A stretch of DNA of 7,842 bases from Clostridiales bacterium (GTDB lineage: Bacteria; Bacillota; Clostridia; Lutisporales; Lutisporaceae): positions 1 through 7,842 of the forward strand of contig DUSG01000105.1 in NCBI GenBank assembly GCA_012842725.1, given 5' to 3'. The notes under the pieces were generated by a model that was not told where the DNA came from, searched no databases, and saw only the letters and a list, made by a program, of their open reading frames with translations. This document shows, piece after piece, positions 1 through 4,609 of the stretch. Each line of letters starts with the position of its first letter. Within the stretch, counting starts at the first letter, position 1. Both the position numbers and the translations under genes were made by a program.

Positions 1-590
1 CTTGATATCAGTATTGAAAATACTATTGCCATTGCAAGAAGCATAAGTTTCCAGTAATATAAGACACCTATTGCGCTTCGCAAAGTCGCATTCTTTATCG
101 TAAGAGGTATACCTGCCTCCAAAGTACCTGCCGGGCATATATATTTACAAAAATAAGGCAGTCCTATTCCTACTTCATTGGTCAATAAAACAGGCATCAG
201 CAGTACAAACACCACAAGGAAAAAATATTTCAGTTTATTTAATATTTTAGGCATCTTAAGTTTTCTTGAAGGAATCTTATACAAAAGTTCCTGAAAGAAT
301 CCAAAGGGACATATCCATCCGCATATCAACCTTCCCCAGATTGTACCTATAAGCATAAGAAAACCAATAACATACAATGATATTTGAAATTTAAATCCTG
401 CAGCTACAGATTGTAATGCCCCTATAGGGCAGGAAGCATACGCTCCAGGGCAGGAATAACAATTAAGACCTGGAAAACAAAAAGATTTCAACCTACCTCT
501 GTAAATCGTCCCTTTTGCGAAGCCCTCAAAATAACTATTTCCAATTATTGTTGATGTTGTCTGTATGATTCTCCTTTTGAGGCTAGTCAA
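1..590 (-). CDS. 4Fe-4S binding membrane protein, NapH/NosR-like (partial, runs off left edge)
   Basis: Read on the minus strand, this frame is open from a stop just upstream of position 590 to the window edge (about 196 codons). The N-terminal part has a cysteine cluster C38-x5-C44-x2-C47-x6-C54, ending in CPIGALQ. A membrane segment follows, then ICGWICPFGF (a second cluster), another membrane segment, CKYICPAG (a third cluster) and a final hydrophobic segment. This matches the NapH/NosR-type membrane ferredoxin family, thought to carry electrons at the cytoplasmic membrane; the electron partner is unknown. No ATG lies near the start. I chose TTG at 588-590, with TGGAG 10 bases upstream, overlapping the end of the preceding CXXC gene. 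AAAAGGAG lies slightly inside this start, so a rarer start a few codons later is possible. The family call is firm; the start is not. Confidence 0.85.
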   Translation of the reverse strand, partial: MTSLKRRIIQTTSTIIGNSYFEGFAKGTIYRGRLKSFCFPGLNCYSCPGAYASCPIGALQSVAAGFKFQISLYVIGFLMLIGTIWGRLICGWICPFGFFQELLYKIPSRKLKMPKILNKLKYFFLVVFVLLMPVLLTNEVGIGLPYFCKYICPAGTLEAGIPLTIKNATLRSAIGVLYYWKLMLLAMAIVFSILIS

Positions 591-717
591 TTCCTATACA
601 CTCCAAACAAATATTAATTGCTTTTTGCAGCACTTCTGCCACTTCTCCCCTGTAAACCCCAGCAATAATCAAAATAAAGGATATTATCAGGAGTACATAT
701 TTTGTTTTATTCTTCAT
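583..717 (-). CDS. CD1871A-type small CXXC motif protein
   Basis: This is a 44-residue protein: MKNKTKY, one hydrophobic helix (about residues 8-22), the turn YRGE, then an amphipathic part ending in INICLECIGID. The C-terminal CLECIG with its CxxC is the signature of the CD1871A family of tiny clostridial membrane-anchored proteins, commonly found beside a 4Fe-4S membrane protein as here. AGGTG lies 8 bases upstream of the chosen ATG. An in-frame ATG six codons earlier has no ribosome binding site. The stop overlaps the start of the next gene, so the two are probably translationally coupled. The function of the family is not established; metal binding or redox assistance to the Fe-S partner is inference. 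Confidence 0.82.
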   Translation of the reverse strand: MKNKTKYVLLIISFILIIAGVYRGEVAEVLQKAINICLECIGID

Positions 718-783
718 GAAAACAACACCTGCCATAATTGTCCATTTCAAAGCCCATATAACGTAACACTAAATATTATTAAT

Positions 784-811
784 ATTATATCAAAAATATT
801 CGAAATACCAA
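784..811 (-). promoter_or_regulatory. Sigma-A type promoter for the CXXC/4Fe-4S pair
   Basis: On the minus strand TTGGTA (806-811) and a perfect TATAAT (784-789) are separated by 16 bases. It lies 67 bases before the ATG of the CXXC gene and just after the thiT terminator, so it fits the promoter of this two-gene unit. Confidence 0.6.
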
Positions 812-831
812 TTATTTTTGAAGATATAAAT

Positions 832-868
832 AAGGGTTGAATCTTGTAAAGCACAGATTTCAACCCTT
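832..868 (-). terminator. Rho-independent terminator of thiT
   Basis: Minus-strand RNA forms a stem of about 13 bp (AAGGGTTGAAATCT with AGATTCAACCCTT, one bulged A) around a 10-base loop, followed by a T-rich run. It starts about 40 bases after the thiT stop and separates thiT from the next promoter. Confidence 0.7.
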
Positions 869-908
869 TACATCAATTTGACTATATTTTATCTGATGTA
901 AACATAAT

Positions 909-1550
909 TTAAACCAATGCATTATTTTTAAGTTTTTTTACAGCTGCACTAAACTGTGGTATCAATACAATAGCAACACAGATTGCAGTTTCTACCCCAA
1001 TGAGCAGGAAATTCACTGTAAACGAATACCAAACAGGATTCATGCCCTCAGGTGCATATTCTCCAAAGAATATAAAACCTGAAACAAAATGGGCAAGAAA
1101 TCTTCCAAATCCTCCTATTAAAACGCTGACAGGCAGATGTTTTCTGTTAAGTCCCGCAAACCCCATGGCAGCAAATGCTATTGGATAATCAAGAAGCACC
1201 TGAACCCAATGTACCACAAAGGGATCTTGAATGAACTGTAAAAATCCATAAGCAACGCCTGCAATAATACCGGCCTTAACCCCAAATATATAAGCAAATA
1301 TAAACATTGGCAGCATGCTTCCTGGAGTTATAGAACCACCCTGAGGCCAACGATAAAGTCTTATATAGGATAGTACAAATGACATTGCTATACAAAGACC
1401 GCCATATACAAGTATCTTAGTATTAGTTTTTTTGCTTTTACCTGAATAAGCCAAAAACAATGAGATTCCTATGAGAGACGCCAGTATAAGAATGGTGACC
1501 ACTTTCAGTTCTGTAAACTTTTCAAACATTTGAATCAGATAATTCATCAT
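909..1550 (-). CDS. thiT: ECF thiamine transporter S component ThiT
   Basis: The product has 213 residues and about six hydrophobic helices. Landmarks of the ThiT family are GGSITPGSMLP (71-81), GVKAGIIAGVAYGFLQ (90-105), the VQVLLDYPIAFA stretch (116-127) and SGFIFFGEYAP (157-167). ThiT is the substrate-binding membrane subunit of an energy-coupling-factor transporter. It binds thiamine and works with the shared EcfA-EcfA'-EcfT module, which is encoded elsewhere. AGGAGG lies 4 bases before the first ATG and 7 before the second; the protein may therefore start one residue later. The upstream TPP riboswitch independently supports the thiamine assignment: transport should rise when thiamine pyrophosphate is low. 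The gene is monocistronic here, bounded by the riboswitch and a terminator. Confidence 0.95.
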   Translation of the reverse strand: MMNYLIQMFEKFTELKVVTILILASLIGISLFLAYSGKSKKTNTKILVYGGLCIAMSFVLSYIRLYRWPQGGSITPGSMLPMFIFAYIFGVKAGIIAGVAYGFLQFIQDPFVVHWVQVLLDYPIAFAAMGFAGLNRKHLPVSVLIGGFGRFLAHFVSGFIFFGEYAPEGMNPVWYSFTVNFLLIGVETAICVAIVLIPQFSAAVKKLKNNALV

Positions 1551-1593
1551 AATACCTCCTTATTACCTATGTCCTTGGAGGAGACCATTAACT

Positions 1594-1619
1594 AAAAAAC
1601 CGCAACAAGCGTTGCGGTT
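1594..1619 (-). terminator. Riboswitch-controlled intrinsic terminator ahead of thiT
   Basis: Minus-strand RNA carries AACCGCAA, a 6-base loop and TTGCGGTT, then a run of T: an 8-bp perfect stem with a U tract. It sits between the TPP aptamer and the thiT ribosome binding site. Its 5' arm (1614-1619) can instead pair with GCGGTT (1649-1654) at the 3' end of the aptamer, giving the antiterminator. Confidence 0.85.
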
Positions 1620-1650
1620 ATGACAAACTCATTCTACTGAATGACCAAAA

Positions 1651-1734
1651 CCGCTTCCCTTCGTTAGGATTACCTACACAGGTTCAAAGGGTCAGTGGCT
1701 TAAGCCACACTCTCAGCAAAAGCTCCCCTAGCGG
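1651..1734 (-). promoter_or_regulatory. TPP riboswitch (THI element) controlling thiT
   Basis: The minus strand contains the conserved TPP aptamer blocks in order: CTAGGGGAGC, GCTGAGAGTG, a perfect hairpin GTGGCTTAAGCCAC, ACCCTTTGAACCTG, GTAGGTAATCCTAACG and GAAGGGAAG. The closing stem P1 is CCGCT (1730-1734) with AGCGG (1651-1655). Thiamine pyrophosphate binding should stabilise P1, sequester AGCGG and let the downstream terminator form, shutting off thiT. Without ligand, GCGGTT pairs with the terminator arm and transcription continues. Confidence 0.95.
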
Positions 1735-1761
1735 ACATAATCTATTTATTTTTTCAAGTAT

Positions 1762-1790
1762 AATATACTACTTACGTATGTGAGTGTCAA
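1762..1790 (-). promoter_or_regulatory. Promoter of the TPP riboswitch-thiT transcript
   Basis: A perfect -35 TTGACA (1785-1790), a 17-base spacer and TATATT (1762-1767) lie on the minus strand, about 28 bases before the riboswitch P1 stem. This is a near-consensus housekeeping promoter. Confidence 0.8.
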
Positions 1791-1805
1791 TAAAGATGGT
1801 AAATG

Positions 1806-2294
1806 TTACCTTAAATATTTAATATCTCTGTATTCTATACCTTCTATCTCAAACAGCTTTCTCTGGACATCAAGTCCTCCGGAGTAGTTGGATATCATTC
1901 TCCCCATCCTTATTACTCTGTGACATGGAACTATTATTGGAATAGGATTAGCCTTGTTTGCTGAACCCACTGCACGGCTGTACTGCTTTCCTCCCAAAGA
2001 TTCTGCAATCTGAGAATAGGTGCGAAGTTCACCATAAGGTATTTGCAAAAGCTTGTTCCAAACTTTTTTCTGAAACTCTGTGCCCTGCAAGTCCAATTTA
2101 ACGCTAAAAGTTTTCCGTTTACCTTCAAAATACTCTGCCAGTTCCTTTTTGGCTTTCTTTATATGCTCATCTTCTTTTTCTTCAAATTCACCTGACTGTT
2201 TATCGTTTTTGTCAAAATTTACAGCAGTCAATCCTTTTCCGGACGATTGCAAACATATTCTGCCGATTGGGGAATCCATATAGGATATATACAT
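1806..2294 (-). CDS. ogt: Methylated-DNA-[protein]-cysteine S-methyltransferase
   Basis: The product has 162 residues, normal for a bacterial Ogt-type alkyltransferase. It transfers the alkyl group of O6-alkylguanine (and to a lesser extent O4-alkylthymine) in DNA to its own cysteine, a suicide repair reaction in the cytoplasm. The active site is PCHRVI with nucleophile C124. The helix-turn-helix DNA-binding part is EFQKKVWNKLLQIPYGELRT (about 73-92) followed by YSQIAESLGG. After the active site comes NYSGGLDVQRKLFEIE, matching the usual Y(A/S)GGLxxK/RxxLL region. The short N-terminal domain lacks the metal-binding and AraC parts of Ada. AGGAGG lies 7 bases before ATG. No clear promoter is seen; hairpin copy 1 lies directly upstream of the ribosome binding site, so ogt may rely on a promoter inside the repeat or on read-through. 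Confidence 0.95.
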   Translation of the reverse strand: MYISYMDSPIGRICLQSSGKGLTAVNFDKNDKQSGEFEEKEDEHIKKAKKELAEYFEGKRKTFSVKLDLQGTEFQKKVWNKLLQIPYGELRTYSQIAESLGGKQYSRAVGSANKANPIPIIVPCHRVIRMGRMISNYSGGLDVQRKLFEIEGIEYRDIKYLR

Positions 2295-2315
2295 AACAAA
2301 ACCTCCTAGTGTATA

Positions 2316-2446
2316 AATACCGGCATCATCACGATGCCGGCACTTGTCTATTTCAACACTATAAAGATTTTATCATATCAATGTTTGCTTTTCCAGTGGC
2401 TATCTATTAGTTTATTGACCATTGCTTTTTGACACATTATATAAGT
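2316..2446. repeat. Left copy of an imperfect ~130-bp direct repeat
   Basis: Positions 2316-2347 are identical to 5916-5947 (32 bases, including a hairpin). The next 44 bases match at about 80% by hand alignment (9 mismatches). Similarity fades but persists to about 2446, with one- or two-base gaps. The right copy covers the 3' end of the ABC exporter gene. Here the corresponding stretch on the minus strand encodes NLYNVSK in place of NLYNISK, so this copy carries a diverged scrap of an ABC-type 3' end. Apart from this scrap and a 32-codon ORF, the space between ogt and the radical-SAM-like gene contains nothing recognisable. Confidence 0.8.
2317..2343. terminator. Hairpin, copy 1 (CCGGCATC stem), just upstream of ogt
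   Basis: CCGGCATC (2320-2327), a 5-base loop and GATGCCGG (2333-2340) form a perfect 8-bp GC-rich stem, extended by an A-U and two G-U pairs in minus-strand RNA. The U tract is poor in both directions, so it is a weak terminator or a transcript-end stabiliser. It ends only about 23 bases before the ogt start codon, where it could attenuate ogt. Confidence 0.6.
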
Positions 2447-2510
2447 TAAGGAATAGCAGTGATATTTCCATTATCTTGTGTTTTAACATAATAGTATCTT
2501 TAAATTTCAT
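2412..2510 (-). CDS. Small 32-residue ORF downstream of the radical-SAM-like gene
   Basis: ATG at 2508-2510 lies 6 bases after the stop of the radical-SAM-like gene. The GGAG in that gene's last sense codons gives a ribosome binding site 9 bases upstream. The predicted peptide starts MKFKDTIMLKHKIMEI and ends LNLYNVSKSNGQ. Its C-terminal third is homologous, in frame, to the end of the ABC exporter (NLYNISKK), because it lies in the left direct repeat. It may therefore be an accidental chimera rather than a selected gene. Position and spacing also fit a small peptide co-translated with the putative maturase. It has no Cys or Gly-rich core that would mark a typical RiPP precursor. I do not recognise a family. 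Confidence 0.3.
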   Translation of the reverse strand: MKFKDTIMLKHKIMEISLLFLNLYNVSKSNGQ

Positions 2511-2516
2511 ATTACT

Positions 2517-3851
2517 TTACTCCAGATTAATTAATCCTTTCTTTTGAAGACTTAATATCCTTTGAAAAGTTTTCCAATCAACTGACCCAATCAAATCTAT
2601 TGCTCCTGATTTTTTCACAGCTTCATCAACAGTTTTTGATTCTATCCTGCTAAACTGTAAGTCCAGAATATAAACAGAATCTTCCGGAATTACAATTATC
2701 TTATCTCTAATCTTATCATATAGGTCAATATAGTATTCGAAAGCAATTTCACATTCTAAATAATGTTCCCGCGCATAAAACTGAAACGGACAAGGTTCGC
2801 AATCTTCCTTTACAAAGCAATTGTTACATATTATTATAGGTACAAAAGTTTGATTCGTTGCATCAACATGCTTTGCATCTTCATACATATTATGAAAAAG
2901 TTCAAATCTTGGATGAGATAACGCTTCGCTTAAACAATTAACATCTTTTATGTTTAATTCTAAATTCATATACCGGTCTAAATCAAAGTTGATGATACCA
3001 CTCATAGAATAAACATTGCACGGATGAATATCTCCGTTTGCTTCAAGATACAAAAAATCCTGATGAGCCATACATTTTGTATAACTAGTCTTATATCTAA
3101 AATTATCTCCATATTTCATATTAAGATATTTGATGTATACAGGTCTTAACTCTATATTAAATATCATATCTTTATATTCTGCACTCAAAATCTCGAATGC
3201 TTTTTCTAAGCTTAAAAGAATATTCTCTTTCTTCCTGCAGCAAAAATTAAAGCTTTTGTTTTTCTTTTTCTTATTACCATCATTGAAAATAAATCCTAAA
3301 TTAATACTTCGAGCTCCTATTTGATACAATCTCCTTGCAAAATGCAGAAAAGAATCTACATTTTGATTTGTTATAGTATGTGAAATTGAAATTTGAGGCT
3401 TGTCCATGGCGTTGTTCAGGAAATACCTTTCTCCAAACTTTTCTCGGATATTCTTTAAATTATTAATTATAAGTCTATATTTATCCTTTCTATGAATAGA
3501 AATAGAATTTTCTTCTATGCCGTCAAAGTTAACACATAACTCATTTAATCCAGAGTCTTTTAATTTTTCAAAAACATCTATTGTTAATTTGGTACCATTT
3601 GTTACCAAATTAGTAACAATACCTTGCTTCTTGAATTCACTAAGAACATAACTCATATTTTTACTTATCAAAGGGTTTCCGCCTAGAAAATATACTGCTT
3701 CGATACCTGACTTATATATTTTTTCCAATATAGAATCTATATTATCTGGTTCCGAATATTTATCTGTACGTTTTTTACCGTTATAACAACATTTGTTTTG
3801 CGGATTACTTTTTTTAGAAATATCCCATGATATTTGCTTTAGATGTTTCAT
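2517..3851 (-). CDS. Radical SAM/SPASM-like protein with degenerate core cluster (pseudo-rSAM)
   Basis: This is an intact 444-codon frame. The N-terminus, ISWDISKKSNPQNKCCYNG (7-25), aligns with the usual WDITKKCNLRCKHCYN of peptide-modifying radical SAM enzymes. The first two cluster cysteines are replaced by Ser15 and Asn19; Cys22 remains, with an extra Cys21. The next motif is GGNP (57-60) in place of GGEP; TNGT (84-87) and a barrel-like NFDG (108-111) are kept. The C-terminal SPASM pattern looks complete: C260-x12-G273-x4-C278, then C342-x2-C345-x5-C351-x2-C354 and C367, enough for auxiliary Fe-S clusters. A tail of about 60 residues follows. Family knowledge links SPASM proteins to maturation of ribosomal peptides. 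The missing cluster ligands argue against normal SAM cleavage, so a substrate-binding or partner role is inferred. The start has AAAGGGTG about 7 bases upstream. Confidence 0.8.
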   Translation of the reverse strand: MKHLKQISWDISKKSNPQNKCCYNGKKRTDKYSEPDNIDSILEKIYKSGIEAVYFLGGNPLISKNMSYVLSEFKKQGIVTNLVTNGTKLTIDVFEKLKDSGLNELCVNFDGIEENSISIHRKDKYRLIINNLKNIREKFGERYFLNNAMDKPQISISHTITNQNVDSFLHFARRLYQIGARSINLGFIFNDGNKKKKNKSFNFCCRKKENILLSLEKAFEILSAEYKDMIFNIELRPVYIKYLNMKYGDNFRYKTSYTKCMAHQDFLYLEANGDIHPCNVYSMSGIINFDLDRYMNLELNIKDVNCLSEALSHPRFELFHNMYEDAKHVDATNQTFVPIIICNNCFVKEDCEPCPFQFYAREHYLECEIAFEYYIDLYDKIRDKIIVIPEDSVYILDLQFSRIESKTVDEAVKKSGAIDLIGSVDWKTFQRILSLQKKGLINLE

Positions 3852-3871
3852 TATTCGGCACCCTTTCTTAA

Positions 3872-3887
3872 GTAAACTAAAGTTTAC
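3872..3887. promoter_or_regulatory. 16-bp palindrome upstream of the radical-SAM-like gene, possible operator
   Basis: GTAAACT, AA, AGTTTAC is a perfect inverted repeat with 7-bp arms. It lies about 20 bases before the start codon of the radical-SAM-like gene, immediately upstream of its ribosome binding site. Its size and symmetry suit a dimeric HTH protein. No strong -35/-10 pair is seen next to it, and the binding protein is unknown. Confidence 0.35.
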
Positions 3888-4100
3888 ATCTGCATCTATA
3901 ATGCTGTTTCAGTGTAACAATTAAAAAAATCCATGTTTTTGACTTATTTCAATTATCTGCAAATTTCATACATATAATAAGTCAGCTTAACATGAACTCC
4001 CTTTTTAATCGAATGATTTATACATCTTTTAACTTTTCCATTGTGCAACAGAACAAATTAAATGCATCAATAGGATTCATTTGAGGTTTTTACAGTAATA

Positions 4101-4142
4101 TTTTGACCATATCCCAATGTTATAATTGGAATATGGTCAAAA
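4101..4142. repeat. 18-bp inverted repeat between peptide gene and radical-SAM-like gene
   Basis: Left arm TTTTGACCATATCCCAAT, loop GTTATA, right arm ATTGGAATATGGTCAAAA: 17 of 18 positions pair as DNA, and the exception can wobble. It lies in the 430-base space (3852-4281) between the two minus-strand genes, which otherwise holds a candidate promoter, a small palindrome and no convincing ORF. There is no clean U tract on either side, so a simple terminator is doubtful. An mRNA processing hairpin, an attenuator or a small-RNA stem are alternatives. Confidence 0.6.
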
Positions 4143-4212
4143 CATTTAATCCACTACAGATTAATTTTTACTAACCCAAATTGTTTTGACATTTGTACTT
4201 TAAATAGATCTG

Positions 4213-4242
4213 ATTATACACACTTATCTAAGAAGTATTCAA
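4213..4242 (-). promoter_or_regulatory. Candidate promoter for the radical-SAM-like gene
   Basis: TTGAAT (4237-4242) and a perfect TATAAT (4213-4218) with an 18-base spacer lie on the minus strand, about 40 bases after the stop of the secreted-peptide gene. If used, it gives the radical-SAM-like gene a leader of about 350 bases containing the long inverted repeat. Confidence 0.45.
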
Positions 4243-4281
4243 AATATAAAAGAATATTATGAAGCTTTAATAAATATATTT

Positions 4282-4410
4282 TTATTCCTGTATTAAATAT
4301 TTTACCCCTATTCCAAGTGGAATATTTCCTTCCTCTTCTGCAAAACAATTTATAGATGTTAAACCGATAATGCTCACTATTAGTAAAATTAATGCTAGTT
4401 TCTTCATCAT
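4282..4410 (-). CDS. Small secreted peptide, putative pheromone precursor
   Basis: This is a 42-residue product with a textbook Sec signal: MMKK, a hydrophobic core (about 5-20), then NCFA, with predicted cleavage after A24. The mature part would be EEEGNIPLGIGVKYLIQE. GGGAGG precedes the first ATG by 6 bases; the second ATG is the alternative start. The gene is divergent from an HTH-TPR regulator of the RRNPP type, whose family members (PlcR, Rgg, NprR, clostridial Qsr/QssR) sense short peptides exported as small precursors encoded next to the regulator. That context, the length and the signal peptide make a signalling role the best guess. No consensus -35/-10 is visible upstream, as expected for an activator-dependent promoter. 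It is less likely to be a RiPP precursor: the mature part has no Cys and only one aromatic residue. Confidence 0.7.
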   Translation of the reverse strand: MMKKLALILLIVSIIGLTSINCFAEEEGNIPLGIGVKYLIQE

Positions 4411-4453
4411 CTTCTCCCTCCCTGTGCTATTTTCTTTTATAAAATAACACTAT

Positions 4454-4481
4454 TTTACAATTGTGTGAAATATAATATAAT
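4454..4481 (+). promoter_or_regulatory. Promoter of the HTH-TPR regulator
   Basis: TTTACA (4454-4459), a 16-base spacer and TATAAT (4476-4481) lie in the divergent intergenic region on the plus strand. The palindrome ACAATTGT (4457-4464) overlaps its -35, and it also sits in the space upstream of the divergent peptide gene. A protein bound there could affect both directions. Confidence 0.5.
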
Positions 4482-4576
4482 TTAAATTGGAATAATTTGC
4501 ATTGGATTAAATAAAAAATAAACGAAAAACAGTATTTTATATATTATTTCTGCTATTAAAAAAATTTTTTACTGCA

Positions 4577-4597
4577 TTTGTTAAAATTATTAACAAA
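4577..4597. promoter_or_regulatory. 21-bp palindrome next to the regulator ribosome binding site
   Basis: TTTGTTAA, 5-base spacer, TTAACAAA: perfect 8-bp arms, ending one base before GAGGTG, the ribosome binding site of the regulator. Candidate autoregulatory operator, or an mRNA hairpin beside the ribosome binding site. Confidence 0.45.
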
Positions 4598-4609
4598 GAG
4601 GTGTTGCTC

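Noticed and set aside
565..840. A plus-strand reading frame of 91 codons
   Set aside because: It is antisense to the CXXC gene, the Fe-S gene start and the promoter region, which have clear family motifs on the minus strand. It lacks a ribosome binding site and family features.
1000..1188. Plus-strand frame inside thiT; likewise frames at 2080-2283, 3130-3324, 6234-6440, 6726-7073 and 7503-7742
   Set aside because: All are antisense shadows of strongly supported minus-strand genes, with no independent start signals.
2517..3851. Calling the 444-aa protein a normal active radical SAM maturase
   Set aside because: Two of three core cluster cysteines are absent on direct translation of codons 15-22, so a standard activity label would overstate it.
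3987..4005. AAAAAGGGAG followed by ATG on the minus strand
   Set aside because: The ribosome-binding-like sequence leads only to a three-codon frame; no useful ORF follows.
4021..4080. Minus-strand 20-codon ORF (MNPIDAFNLFCCTMEKLKDV) ahead of the radical-SAM-like gene, considered as a Cys-containing precursor
   Set aside because: There is no ribosome binding site upstream and it has no leader-core layout; it is too short and unsupported to call.
4336..4350. Lipobox-like SINC in the secreted peptide
   Set aside because: Asn at the -1 position does not fit a lipoprotein signal; NCFA followed by E fits ordinary signal peptidase cleavage better.
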